This document shows positions 49,309-58,756 of a stretch of 64,000 bases of DNA, in pieces. Location: contig ONRC01000012.1 of NCBI GenBank assembly GCA_900320085.1, positions 1-64,000 on the forward strand, given 5' to 3'. A model generated the notes under the pieces. It did not search any database, had not been told where the DNA came from, and worked only from the letters and a program-made list of their open reading frames with translations. Numbering within the stretch: the stretch's first letter is position 1; every line of letters begins with the position of its first letter. Origin of the DNA: an uncultured Eubacteriales bacterium. Its GTDB lineage: Bacteria > Bacillota > Clostridia > Christensenellales > Aristaeellaceae. The translations under genes were made by a program, and so were the position numbers.

Positions 49309-50585
49309 CGATCAAGGAAGCCATGCTGTCCGCCGCGCGGCTGCCCGTGCTGGGCGTGCTGTTTCTGCTGATTACCGGGCAGATGGCGTTGATCATCGCC
49401 GCCCACAGGGACGGCCGGAGCCGCCGGTTCAAGTCCGCCCTGGTCGCCTTCTTCCTGGTCAGTGAGCTCGTTTTCTGGTTCTGTTTATGCGTGATCAGCT
49501 GGAGGAACAATTACCCCGGCTGGAGCAAAGAACCCCCGGCTTTTTGGGCGGCGATCTTCGCCTGCCCGGTTTGGGCGGTTTGGATCTATGAGGCCGCTGC
49601 CGCCGCGCTCCTGTTTTTCGCCGTTCGGGACACCCACCGCTACCGGAACCACCACGTCACGCCGGACAGCGTCAAGCAGACCATGGACCTGCTGCCCCTG
49701 GGCATCGGCTTTGCCGAGCCGGACGGGGCGGTGTGCTTCCGCAACCTGGTGATGGATCATCTGTCCTCAGCGCTGACCGGCAGGCTGTTCACCGATTGGG
49801 ATGTTTTTCAGGCGGCGGCGGGCGGGGATCAGGTGACCGTGGAGGGCAGGGTATGGCACCTCCGCCACCGGGGAACGCCGGGCGGCTTCCTCACCCAGAT
49901 CACCGCCACGGACATCACGGAGCAGGCCCGCATCCTGGAAAACCTTCGGGAAAAGAACCGGAAGCTCAAGGACATTCAATTGCGCCTGAAAGTCTACAAC
50001 CGCCAGGCGGGGCGCATCATCATCGCTCAGGAGCTTTTAAACGCCCGGATGACGGTGCACGACCAACTGGGCAGCGTGCTGCTGGAGAGCCGCCATTACC
50101 TGAACGACCCCACCTCCATCGACGAAGCGCTGCTGCTGCAGGCGCTCAGGAATGCCAACACCTACCTGCTGCGGGAATACGAGGGGGATGACGCCGACGC
50201 CGATCCCCTGACGGAGGCCGTCGGGATGGCGCAGGCCATGGGGGTAAAGGTAGCGCTGACCGGCATCCCGCCCACGGAGGCCGTCCCCCGGGGGATTCTG
50301 GCCGCCGCCATCCGCGAATGTGCCGCCAACACCGTCAAGCACGCGGAGGGCGACCGCCTGACGGTAGACGCGCGACGCACGGACGCCGGGTATACCTTTA
50401 CCCTCTGCGGCAACGGCCTGCCGCCCGCCGGGCCCATCCGGGAAAGCGGCGGCCTGCTTTCCCTGCGAACGCTGGTGGAGAACCGCCTCGGCGTGATGCG
50501 CGTTGACTCCTCCCCCGCGTTCCGGCTCACGATCGTTCTTCCGTTCCCAGCCAATTCCATTGCTTCCCGGCCGATCGGCCGATGA
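49305..50585 (+). CDS. Sensor histidine kinase, NarL-partner type
   Basis: A 426-residue kinase. Three hydrophobic helices come first (LGVLFLLITGQMALIIAA, ALVAFFLVSELVFWFCLCVI, FWAAIFACPVWAVWIYEAAA). Then follow a PAS-like domain (LLPLGIGFAEPDGAVCFRN), a coiled coil, the phospho-His segment MTVHDQLGSVLLESRHYL (HDxLG pattern of HisKA_3-like kinases) and an ATPase with N-box IRECAANTVKHAEG and a G-box LCGNGLPPAGPIRESGGLL. It overlaps the 7TM gene by ATGA and is followed by a terminator, so the regulator is a separate unit. Confidence 0.85.
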   Translation: MTIKEAMLSAARLPVLGVLFLLITGQMALIIAAHRDGRSRRFKSALVAFFLVSELVFWFCLCVISWRNNYPGWSKEPPAFWAAIFACPVWAVWIYEAAAAALLFFAVRDTHRYRNHHVTPDSVKQTMDLLPLGIGFAEPDGAVCFRNLVMDHLSSALTGRLFTDWDVFQAAAGGDQVTVEGRVWHLRHRGTPGGFLTQITATDITEQARILENLREKNRKLKDIQLRLKVYNRQAGRIIIAQELLNARMTVHDQLGSVLLESRHYLNDPTSIDEALLLQALRNANTYLLREYEGDDADADPLTEAVGMAQAMGVKVALTGIPPTEAVPRGILAAAIRECAANTVKHAEGDRLTVDARRTDAGYTFTLCGNGLPPAGPIRESGGLLSLRTLVENRLGVMRVDSSPAFRLTIVLPFPANSIASRPIGR

Positions 50586-50591
50586 CGCAAG

Positions 50592-50634
50592 GCGCGGCTC
50601 CTGCTGTATGCAACAGGCAGGGGCCGCGTTTTTT
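50592..50634 (+). terminator. Terminator after the kinase pair
   Basis: Long GC-rich stem (CGCGGCTCCTGC with GCAGGGGCCGCG) followed by TTTTTTG. Confidence 0.9.
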
Positions 50635-50682
50635 GCAATGAAATCCCCTTGAAATGTCCCTCCAAAATGGGCCGTTCGGCCC

Positions 50683-50712
50683 ATGACAAGGCGGCCCCGT
50701 ATGGCCTATAAT
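50683..50712 (+). promoter_or_regulatory. Promoter of the regulator-adhesin operon
   Basis: ATGACA (50683-50688), 18-bp spacer, perfect TATAAT (50707-50712). A GGGCCGTTCGGCCC inverted repeat lies just upstream (50669-50682) and could be an operator. Confidence 0.7.
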
Positions 50713-50757
50713 AAACAAATGGAAAGGAATATACTTCCTGCCCGGAGGGTGATGCGA

Positions 50758-51465
50758 TTGGAAAAGAAAATCCGTGTGGTCGTGGTGGACGACCAGTATG
50801 TGTCCCGGAGCTTTTTTGAAATTCAGGTGCAGATGAGCAAAGGCTATAAGCTGGCCGCCGCCCTTTCCAGCGCGGAGCAGGCCATCGCCTTCTGCGCGGC
50901 GCATCCGGTGGATCTGGTCATCATGGACGTGATGATGAAGTACGGGCTGGACGGCCTCACCTGCGCAAAGACCATCCATCACAATCAGCCTGGCATTAAA
51001 ATCATCCTGACCACCTCCACGGCGGAGGCCCAATGGATTGACGAGGCCCGGGAGGCGGGGATCGACAGCTTCTGGTTCAAGGAGTATGCGGAAGTGCCGC
51101 TGACCCAGGTCATGGCCCGCACCATGGCCGGGGAGCGCGTTTTCCCGGACAGCCCGCCCAACCCGGACTTTGGCGACGTGGCCAAGACCGACCTGTCCGC
51201 GCGGGAGCTGGAGGTGCTGCGGGAGCTGACCCGCAACCTGACCAACGAGGAAATCGCGGAAAAGCTGCGCATCTCCCCCCACACCGTGAAGCGTCATATC
51301 GAAAACATGCTGATGAAAACCGGCTACCGAAGCCGGATCGACCTGGCGGTAAACGCCAAGGTACTGGGTCTGGTGGTACACAAGGACGACCGCACGAACA
51401 GCAATCATCCCGCCGGTGGGAAAAGGTCGGCGGACGCAACCATACAAGGGAGGAATGATCCATGA
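50758..51465 (+). CDS. LuxR/NarL-family response regulator
   Basis: A 235-residue regulator. The receiver domain has IRVVVVDDQYVSRSFF (acidic pair), LVIMDVMMKYGLDG (phospho-Asp) and ILTTSTAEAQ; the position of the conserved Lys reads FWFKEYAEVPL. The LuxR helix-turn-helix is LSARELEVLRELTRNLTNEE then ISPHTVKRHIENM. I place the start at TTG 50758 because GGAGGG lies 8 nt upstream; ATG 50752 would be too close to it. Its stop overlaps the adhesin start by 4 nt, so this regulator and the surface protein are made together and it probably controls the operon. Confidence 0.9.
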   Translation: MEKKIRVVVVDDQYVSRSFFEIQVQMSKGYKLAAALSSAEQAIAFCAAHPVDLVIMDVMMKYGLDGLTCAKTIHHNQPGIKIILTTSTAEAQWIDEAREAGIDSFWFKEYAEVPLTQVMARTMAGERVFPDSPPNPDFGDVAKTDLSARELEVLRELTRNLTNEEIAEKLRISPHTVKRHIENMLMKTGYRSRIDLAVNAKVLGLVVHKDDRTNSNHPAGGKRSADATIQGRNDP

Positions 51466-54400
51466 AACGGACCACGATCAAACTGTTGATCCTCGCGCTG
51501 GCATCTGTGCTGCTGCTTGCTTTGACGCAAAGCGCGTATGCGGAGCCCACTTACAGTGTGACCTTGATAGCCTATGACAAGACCAATGGCATAAATGAAG
51601 CGGGTGGTGAAGTTGCATTTTCCGACAGTGGTAAAGGTACAACAATAAGTGGCGATTATGGGGAAAACACCTCCCGGATAATTGGAGTTTATCCTGCTTC
51701 TGACTATACGTTTACTGGCTGGGCAAAAGGATCTCCGACCGGTGAGATCGTCAGCACCGCCTCCCCCTACACCTTTACTGTAACCGAGGCCGTAACGTTT
51801 TACGCGCTGTTTGAAAAGGTAATCACCTACCCCGTCTGGGTGGGCGACACCCAGGTCACCAGCGTCAACAAGGACGATATCCTGGGCGACGGCAAGGCCA
51901 AGTTTGATCCCAGCACCATCACACTGACGCTGAATAATCCAATCATTACCGGAACACATTCAAATTCTGTCATTTATGCCGAGAATGTCCATTTGAATTT
52001 GGTTGGCAGCGCTAACATCATCGATGATACTGCGCAAACGGGCATCTTGGTCGTGCATCATTCTTTGACGCTCAATGGCGATTTCAATGTTAGCGGCGCT
52101 GCCATGGAAACGGGAATCTACGCAAGCGCGAGTATTGAAGTGAAGGGCGGAACGATCAGCGCAGCCGGTTCGAGTGAAGGTATTCGTGCGGCGACGAATA
52201 ATGTAACCATCTCCGGCGGCGAGGTCACGGCGAAAGGCGTGGGTTCCAATGGATACGGCATTTTTTCCTTTGGCAATCTCACCATCTCCGGCGGCACGGT
52301 GACCGCCACGGGTGAGAAATACGGCATTTACGCCGATAATAATGCAACCATCTCCGGCGGCACAGTGACTGCCACAGGCAGCGAAGCGGGCACCGGAGGC
52401 GGAGCGGGCATCTATGCTCTAAATAGCGTCAGCATTTCCAATGGCACAGTGACGGCCAAGGGCCGCGTGCGGGGTATTCATGCTGGTATAAATCTGAGCA
52501 TTTCCGGCGGGTCTGTGGCGGCTGAAACCTGGGTTGCAAATGAAAGCCAGGCGATCTTTGCGGAGGATGGCAACATCACGATCTCCGGGGGAAGCGTAGA
52601 AGCAAAGACCGCGGCAACCGGTATCTATTCTGGTGGAAAGATCAACATTGAAAATGGAACGAAAAAGGTTGAATCAACCGCTGGTAAGCAAGCTATTGTG
52701 GCAACTACGGAGCTGACAATCGGCGACGAGCTGATGATCAAGGAGCCGGAAGGCGGCAAGCTGAGCAGCGATAATCGAGCGATTTTGAACGCCGACGACA
52801 CCACCGCCACCCACGCCCTGATCGTGCCCAAGGAAATCACCTACCCCGTCTGGGTGGGCAGCACCCAGGTCACGGAAAGCAACAAGGACGATATCCTGGG
52901 CGACGGCGGCAAGGCCAAGTTTGATCCCGAGACCCAAACCCTGACGCTGAATAATCCAACAATCAGCGGGGAAAAATCCGGGGCAAAAATCTATATCTAC
53001 GATAACGATAAAACCTATACCATTGACGGTACAGCCACGATCGACGGCAAAATCATGATGGCGAACGGCTGGAACGCTGCTCTTGTCATCAAGGGTAACA
53101 TCACCACAACGGATTCGATCCATTCTCCTTCCGGAAACATCACCATCGATGGCAAACTGACGGTCACCGCCAATAGCGGCTATGGAATCAACAGCGGCAA
53201 GAATATAACCATTCAGAGCGGCACGGTCAGCGTTACCGATACGACATCTTACGGAGATGCCATCAGCACGCAGAATATCACCATCTCTGACGGTACCGTC
53301 ACCGCCACTGGCGGCAAGAACGGAATTCATGCCAACGGCAGCGTCATCATCTCCGGCGGTACGGTGACGGCTGAAGCTATGAAAGGTGACGAAGGCACAG
53401 GAATCTTTTCGGAAAATGGCGAGATCACGATCACCGGAGGAAGTGTGAAGGCGGCAGGTCAAGCGGGTGGTATCTATGCCACTGTAGGAGACATTGAAAT
53501 CGCCAACGGAACCGCCAGTGTGGAGGCAGACGGCGATTATGTCGCTATCCACGCCAACCATGGAACCATCATCATCGGCGACGAGTTGATGATCAAGGAA
53601 CCGACGGGCGGCAAGCTGAGCAGCGATAATCGAGCGATTTTGAACGCCGACGACACCACCGCCACCCACGCCCTGATTGTGCCCAAGGAAATCACCTACC
53701 CCGTCTGGGTGGCGGGCATCCAAGCTACGGAAAGCAACAAGGACGATATGCTGGGCGACGGCAAGGTCAGCTTTGACCCGGCTTCCAACACCCTCACCCT
53801 GAACGGCGCGGCCATCAACACCGACGGCATGCACGCCAGCGGCGCGGCCATCGTATCCGAGAGCATTGACCTGACCGTGAAGGGCAGCTTTACCACCAGC
53901 AGCACCGGCTACGGCATTCTGGCGGTTCAAGGCAGCGGCACAGCAAACCTGACCCTGGATGGCGTCACCGCCACACTGACTGCTATCGATACCGGTATCG
54001 CCGCCTATGGCAATATCACCATCAATGGCGGCACGGTGAACGCCAGCGGAAGTATTGGCGGACATGGGATCACGATTAAGGATGCTACCGTAACGGCCAC
54101 CAGCAACACAGTATATCCCGCTATCTATGCAACAACCAATATCGATATTATTAGCGGTACTGTTGTTGCCAAGGGCGGCAGTGTTGGCATTGGCAGTTTT
54201 GAAGGCAATGTGAGTATTCAAGATGGTATTACCAGTGTCAGTGCGGATGGCTCCACTACCGCGATTATCGGTACTAAAATCACCATTGGTGACAAACTGA
54301 TGATCAAGGAACCCGAGGGCGGCAAAGTAGGCAATGCCGAGACTGGCGTGGAAATCAAGAAAGCCGACGACACCACCGCCACCCACGCCCTGATCGTGCC

Positions 54401-55856
54401 CAAGGAAAAGACCTATGTGCTGTGGGTGGATGTGACGCCCGCGGGCAGCGGCAAGCTGGAATTGGCCGCAGAAGCCGGTGTGTGGGTAACGCTCATTGAC
54501 CTCAGCTTCCCCGCCGGGGAGCATACCCTGACCGCCAAGGCCGAGGATGGCTATGTCTTCAAGGAATGGCGCGACGCCGAAGCCGATATGGTTCTCAGCA
54601 CCGCCAACCCCTTCACCTTCACCCTGAATAAGGACGTGCACTACACGGCGGTGTTTGAAAAGATCACCTACGCCTTTACCAAGGGAGACGGCGCGGTCTG
54701 GACAAAGGGCAGCGCCGCGGGCCTGGACTTCACCGTGAAGGGCAGCCCGGATGATACCAACACCTTTGCCAACTTTACCGGCATCCAGATCGACGGCGCG
54801 GCGGTTGCGGCCGGCAATTATACCGCCACTGCCGGAAGCGTGGAGCTGACCCTGAACCCCGCGTATCTGGAAACCCTGGCCGTCGGCAGCCACACCATCA
54901 AGGCCGAATTCAAGGACGGCGTCGCCTCCGCAGCGTTTACCGTGAAAGAACAGGATACCTGCACCGTCAGTTTTGACCCCAACGGCGGTACGGGCGCCAT
55001 GGCTCCCGTCACGGTGAACGCGGGCGAAGAATACACCCTGCCGGCGAGCGGCTTCACCGCCCCGGCGGGCAAGGAGTTCAACGGCTGGGATAAGGGCATT
55101 CCGGGAGCGAAGATCACCGTGGAAGAGGATACCGTGATCACCGCCCAATGGAAGAACGCCTCGGACGTGCCCCCCGTCGTTACTTCTACGCCGATCCCCG
55201 CCATTACTCCCACGCCGATTCCCGTCGTTACTTCTACGCCGATCCCGGCCGTTACCTCTACGCCGATCCCGGTCGTTACCCCCACGGTCGCCCCCGATGT
55301 GACGACCCCGTCCCCGGTGACCCAGCCCCCCGTTACCCCCGATGTGACGCAGCGGCCTACGACCCCGCCCCCGATGACTCAGCCTCCGGTGACTCAGCCC
55401 CCGGTGACCCGGCCCCCCGTCTCCCCCGCACCCTATGTGCCGGATGACTCGGGCTACAATTTCCGGTTCGCCTTCTCCAAGCTCTGGCAGGGTGATCATG
55501 AGGACAGCATCGACTGGGTGCTGTATAATCCTGATGGCACTGTGGCGCATAAGAAGTTCAACAAAAAGATCGTCAGCGAAACCGAATGGCGCTATGAAGC
55601 CTGGTTTGCCAGCGGCGCGGATTACTACATCATCGAAAACGTGCCGGCGGGCTACAGGGTGCGCTATGAGAACGTGGGCGAGCACGCCAGCGAAACCGAC
55701 CGCTGCTATAACGGCGGCACCATCATCAACTATAAGCTGCCAAAGACCGGGGATGACGCCAACCTGACCCTTTGGCTGGGATGTGTGCTGGCAGGGTTGA
55801 CAATCGTTTCCTTCGCCGCCTATGCGGAGAAGCGGAAGAGAGCCCATGGCAAATAA
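51462..55856 (+). CDS. Giant LPxTG surface protein with beta-helix repeats
   Basis: A 1464-residue wall-anchored protein. The signal peptide runs to about residue 27 (ALTQSAYAE). A short InlB-like repeat follows, then three large units of about 285 residues. Each begins with a YPVWV...KDD(I/M)LGDG module and continues with short beta-helix rungs (ISGGTVTATG type), as in Cthe_2159-like carbohydrate-binding proteins. Next are two InlB/bacterial-repeat domains (FVFKEW-type and VSFDPNGGTGAMAP), a Pro/Thr linker and a Cna_B-like domain. The sorting signal LPKTG at 1426-1430 is followed by a hydrophobic helix and KRKRAHGK. No sortase gene is in the window. Carbohydrate or mucin binding is a guess. 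GGGAGGAATGATCC supports the start. Confidence 0.88.
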   Translation: MKRTTIKLLILALASVLLLALTQSAYAEPTYSVTLIAYDKTNGINEAGGEVAFSDSGKGTTISGDYGENTSRIIGVYPASDYTFTGWAKGSPTGEIVSTASPYTFTVTEAVTFYALFEKVITYPVWVGDTQVTSVNKDDILGDGKAKFDPSTITLTLNNPIITGTHSNSVIYAENVHLNLVGSANIIDDTAQTGILVVHHSLTLNGDFNVSGAAMETGIYASASIEVKGGTISAAGSSEGIRAATNNVTISGGEVTAKGVGSNGYGIFSFGNLTISGGTVTATGEKYGIYADNNATISGGTVTATGSEAGTGGGAGIYALNSVSISNGTVTAKGRVRGIHAGINLSISGGSVAAETWVANESQAIFAEDGNITISGGSVEAKTAATGIYSGGKINIENGTKKVESTAGKQAIVATTELTIGDELMIKEPEGGKLSSDNRAILNADDTTATHALIVPKEITYPVWVGSTQVTESNKDDILGDGGKAKFDPETQTLTLNNPTISGEKSGAKIYIYDNDKTYTIDGTATIDGKIMMANGWNAALVIKGNITTTDSIHSPSGNITIDGKLTVTANSGYGINSGKNITIQSGTVSVTDTTSYGDAISTQNITISDGTVTATGGKNGIHANGSVIISGGTVTAEAMKGDEGTGIFSENGEITITGGSVKAAGQAGGIYATVGDIEIANGTASVEADGDYVAIHANHGTIIIGDELMIKEPTGGKLSSDNRAILNADDTTATHALIVPKEITYPVWVAGIQATESNKDDMLGDGKVSFDPASNTLTLNGAAINTDGMHASGAAIVSESIDLTVKGSFTTSSTGYGILAVQGSGTANLTLDGVTATLTAIDTGIAAYGNITINGGTVNASGSIGGHGITIKDATVTATSNTVYPAIYATTNIDIISGTVVAKGGSVGIGSFEGNVSIQDGITSVSADGSTTAIIGTKITIGDKLMIKEPEGGKVGNAETGVEIKKADDTTATHALIVPKEKTYVLWVDVTPAGSGKLELAAEAGVWVTLIDLSFPAGEHTLTAKAEDGYVFKEWRDAEADMVLSTANPFTFTLNKDVHYTAVFEKITYAFTKGDGAVWTKGSAAGLDFTVKGSPDDTNTFANFTGIQIDGAAVAAGNYTATAGSVELTLNPAYLETLAVGSHTIKAEFKDGVASAAFTVKEQDTCTVSFDPNGGTGAMAPVTVNAGEEYTLPASGFTAPAGKEFNGWDKGIPGAKITVEEDTVITAQWKNASDVPPVVTSTPIPAITPTPIPVVTSTPIPAVTSTPIPVVTPTVAPDVTTPSPVTQPPVTPDVTQRPTTPPPMTQPPVTQPPVTRPPVSPAPYVPDDSGYNFRFAFSKLWQGDHEDSIDWVLYNPDGTVAHKKFNKKIVSETEWRYEAWFASGADYYIIENVPAGYRVRYENVGEHASETDRCYNGGTIINYKLPKTGDDANLTLWLGCVLAGLTIVSFAAYAEKRKRAHGK
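52752..52857 (+). repeat. Direct repeat within the surface-protein gene, copy 1
   Basis: 106 bp that recur at 53607-53712 with one mismatch; the distance is 855 bp, exactly 285 codons. The repeat bridges the end of one unit and the YPVWV start of the next. Confidence 0.9.
53607..53712 (+). repeat. Direct repeat within the surface-protein gene, copy 2
   Basis: Second copy of the 106-bp repeat. Recombination between the copies would remove or add one 285-residue unit in frame. A shorter, more diverged copy is near 54360. Confidence 0.9.
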
Positions 55857-56156
55857 TCACATGCTCAATGGGGCATATCAGCGCGGATGAAAGCGCCTCC
55901 GGACCAGAAGAAAAGCACGTCGTTTTTCACTGGCTTTGCCGGACACAGTCAGGGAAAGGCCCTCGTCCCGGATGATTTTGCAGCTATGGTTTCAGCAAAG
56001 GAAGAACAAAAATAAACGAATATTCACCAGACAAACCAACACCTCGTTACAGTTGGTATGCTTCGGCTCCATTATCCGCAAAACAATGCAGCAGTAAGCC
56101 AGCCATTCCTTCACCCTTGAGAACAAGACCGTTAGATATGAAACAATATGATACGA
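55857..56156. other. Intergenic region without a recognisable gene
   Basis: About 300 nt between the surface-protein stop and the lactate dehydrogenase stop. I see no T-rich terminator and no conserved repeat, only short open frames. Confidence 0.5.
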
Positions 56157-57557
56157 TTATCCGATCACCTTTCCGGGGTTCAGGATGCCGTTGGGGTCGA
56201 AGGCGGCCTTGATGCCGCGCATGAGCTGCACCTGCCTCTCCCCCACGCTGTCCCGCAGGAAGGCTTTTTTCGCGTGACCGATGCCGTGCTCGCCGCTGAC
56301 CTCGCCCCGCATTTCCCGGGCGGTGTCGTACAGCTGATTCATGACAGACGCCACCTTTTCCTTCCATTCCGCTTCGGGCAGGTCGTCCCGGCAGACGTAG
56401 ATATGCAGATTTCCGTCCCCGGCGTGGCCGAAGGAGCGGATGCGAACGCCCACGCGCTTGCCGATCTCCACCGTCTTATGCACAAACTGCGGAATCACGT
56501 CCCGGGGCACCACCACGTCACATTCGTCCATGGTGGTGGTGCTGCCCTTGATGGCTTCCAGGAACGCGCCGCGGGCGTTCCAGATGCTTTCCTTGCGCTC
56601 ATCGGTGTCGGCCAGCAGCACGTCCCGGGCGCCAATGGACAGGGCCAGGTCGGTCAGGGTGTCGATGGCGGGCTGCAGGGCTTCCACGCTCGGGCCGTCC
56701 AGCCGCACCAGCAGGTAGGCGTCGGCGCTGGTGTCGGGGAACTGCTTGCCCAGATAGGTTTCCGCGCAGGAGATCACCTCCCGCTCCATGAACTCCACCG
56801 CCGTGGGGTCGCAGCCGCAGGACAGCACCTGAGGCACCGCGCCGATGCATGCGTCCAGGTCGTCAAAGGGCATGAGCAGCGACAGGTTCACCTTGGGCTC
56901 GGGAATCAGCTTCACCGTCAGCTTGGTCAGGAACCCCAGGGTGCCTTCGCTGCCGATCATCAGATCAATCAGGCTGTAGCCGGAGGAGGTCTTGACCGTC
57001 TTGCCGCCCAGCTGAATCAGGCTGCCGTCGGCCAGCGCCACCTCCATGCCCAGCACGTAATCCCGCGTGACGCCATAGCGCACGGCCCGCATGCCGCCCG
57101 CGTTGGTCATGGCGTTGCCGCCCATGGTGGCGGTCTTTTCGCCGGGATCGGGGGGATAGAAGAGGCCCGTGCCCTCCAGCGCCTTAGGGAATTCCATCAG
57201 CAGCACGCCGGGCTCCACCGTGGCGGTCATGTTGCGTCTGTCCACCTCCAGCACCTTTTTCATTTTCTCCGTGCTCAGCACCACGCCGCCGTGAATGGCC
57301 ACGCAGCCACCGCACAGGCCCGTGCCCGCGCCGCGGGGCGTGACGGGGATATGGCGCTCGTTGCAGTATTTGAGCACCGCGCAGATTTCCTCGGCGGTCA
57401 AGGCCTGCAAGACAGCTTCCGGCAGGAAGTGGCCGTACTCGGTCATTTCGTCGTGGTCATAGTCGGTGGAAATATCCGCCCCGCTGAACACGCGGCCCGG
57501 CAGGAGGGAACGGAAATAATCAAGGTCTTTTTCCGTGACGGGATGGAACGTGCTCAT
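56157..57557 (-). CDS. lctD: FAD-linked D-2-hydroxyacid (lactate) dehydrogenase of the LctBCD type
   Basis: A 466-residue GlcD-like flavoenzyme. FAD site: IPVTPRGAGTGLCGGCVAIH and PDPGEKTATMGGNAMTNAGG. C-terminal substrate/metal segments: IRSFGHAGDGNLHIYV (His) and GEVSGEHGIGHAKK (Glu/His). Its gene overlaps etfA by 4 nt and follows etfB-etfA, the order of the electron-confurcating lactate dehydrogenase complex of Acetobacterium woodii (LctBCD), which drives lactate oxidation with NAD using reduced ferredoxin. The operon supports this role, but the substrate could be another 2-hydroxy acid. GGAGGAGAGAGC supports the ATG. Confidence 0.87.
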   Translation of the reverse strand: MSTFHPVTEKDLDYFRSLLPGRVFSGADISTDYDHDEMTEYGHFLPEAVLQALTAEEICAVLKYCNERHIPVTPRGAGTGLCGGCVAIHGGVVLSTEKMKKVLEVDRRNMTATVEPGVLLMEFPKALEGTGLFYPPDPGEKTATMGGNAMTNAGGMRAVRYGVTRDYVLGMEVALADGSLIQLGGKTVKTSSGYSLIDLMIGSEGTLGFLTKLTVKLIPEPKVNLSLLMPFDDLDACIGAVPQVLSCGCDPTAVEFMEREVISCAETYLGKQFPDTSADAYLLVRLDGPSVEALQPAIDTLTDLALSIGARDVLLADTDERKESIWNARGAFLEAIKGSTTTMDECDVVVPRDVIPQFVHKTVEIGKRVGVRIRSFGHAGDGNLHIYVCRDDLPEAEWKEKVASVMNQLYDTAREMRGEVSGEHGIGHAKKAFLRDSVGERQVQLMRGIKAAFDPNGILNPGKVIG

Positions 57558-58741
57558 GCTCTCTCCTCCTTCAATTGCCGGATGAGGCGCGGCAGAATAT
57601 CGTACAGATCACCCACGACGGCGACGTGCGCCACCTGGAAAATCGGCGCGTCGGGGTCAGTGTTGATCGCCACAATGTGGTCGCTGGCGTTCATGCAGGC
57701 GGTGAACTGAATGGCCCCGCTGACGCCGCAGGTGATGATCAGCCGGGGCCGCACTGTGCGCCCGGACAGGCCGATCTGGCGGTCATTGGTGGTCCAGCCC
57801 TTTTCCACCAGGGGACGGGAGGTGGCCCAGTCGCCGCCCAGCAGCGCGGCCAGCTCCTTCACCATCTCCAGGTCCGCTTCCTTTTGCAGGCCGCGCCCTC
57901 CGACCACTAAGATTTCCGCGTCGGAAATACTCTTTTTCGGCGGCACCGGCGTCACGCTGACGCAGGTGACTTTGGATTCGGCAACAGCCTTGGGGATTTT
58001 CCGGGTCAGGATGTCGCCAGCCGCCGCGTCCTCCCGCACCGGCGTGTTCATCACCTTATAACGCACGGTGGCGAACTGGGGCCGGGTGTTGGTGGTGATG
58101 ATCTGGGCCATGATGTTGCCGCCAAATGCAGGGCGGATCTGCACCAGGTCGGTGTTTTCGCGGAGTTCCAGCTTCGTGCAGTCGGCGGTCAGGCCGGTAT
58201 GGAAGCGGGTCGCCAGCCGCGGGGCTAGGGAGCGGCCCAGGGACGTGGCCCCCACCAGCACCACGGAGGGATGGGCATACTTGATATAATCCTCCACGCA
58301 GGCGGCGTAAGCGTCCGCCCGGAAGAAGGACAGCGCCGGGTCGTCATACACCGCGATTTCGCTGACGCCATAGTGGCGCAGTTCTTCCGCGAAGGCAGAA
58401 AGATTGCTGCCCACCAGCACGGCCTTGACCCGGAAGCCCACCGGCCCGGCCAGCTCCTTTGCCTTGCCGATCAGCTCCAGCGACACGGGATGCAGCCGTC
58501 CGCCGTGGGCTTCGGCAAAGACCAGAATATCCTGCCACTGGGATTTGTCCACTTGATCTACTTTGGTTTCCAGCTTGATGATGGCTTTTTCCGGACAGCC
58601 CTTCACACAGATGCCGCACACCTTGCAGGCGGCGTTCAACTCAGGCTTGCCCGCCTTCATGTCAATCGCCCCGAAGGGACAGTTCTTCGCGCAGAGGCCG
58701 CAGCCGGTGCACTTGCGTTCCAATACCGCGATTTTTGCCAT
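57554..58741 (-). CDS. etfA: Electron transfer flavoprotein alpha subunit with N-terminal ferredoxin domain
   Basis: A 395-residue EtfA of the LctC type. The first 60 residues carry two 4Fe-4S sites, CTGCGLCAKNCP and CKVCGICVKGCP, absent in classic EtfA. The C-terminal FAD domain has VVGGRGLQKEADLEMVKELA, SRPLVEKGWTTNDRQIGLSG then VRPRLIITCGVSGAIQFTAC and NTDPDAPIFQVAHVAVVGD. The iron-sulfur part should pass electrons from reduced ferredoxin. AAAGGAGGTTCGCAACC supports the start. It sits between etfB and lctD. Confidence 0.93.
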   Translation of the reverse strand: MAKIAVLERKCTGCGLCAKNCPFGAIDMKAGKPELNAACKVCGICVKGCPEKAIIKLETKVDQVDKSQWQDILVFAEAHGGRLHPVSLELIGKAKELAGPVGFRVKAVLVGSNLSAFAEELRHYGVSEIAVYDDPALSFFRADAYAACVEDYIKYAHPSVVLVGATSLGRSLAPRLATRFHTGLTADCTKLELRENTDLVQIRPAFGGNIMAQIITTNTRPQFATVRYKVMNTPVREDAAAGDILTRKIPKAVAESKVTCVSVTPVPPKKSISDAEILVVGGRGLQKEADLEMVKELAALLGGDWATSRPLVEKGWTTNDRQIGLSGRTVRPRLIITCGVSGAIQFTACMNASDHIVAINTDPDAPIFQVAHVAVVGDLYDILPRLIRQLKEERA

Positions 58742-58756
58742 GGTTGCGAACCTCCT

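Noticed and set aside
52674..55847. 1057-codon minus-strand frame opposite the adhesin
   Set aside because: Shadow of a repetitive gene with strong codon periodicity.
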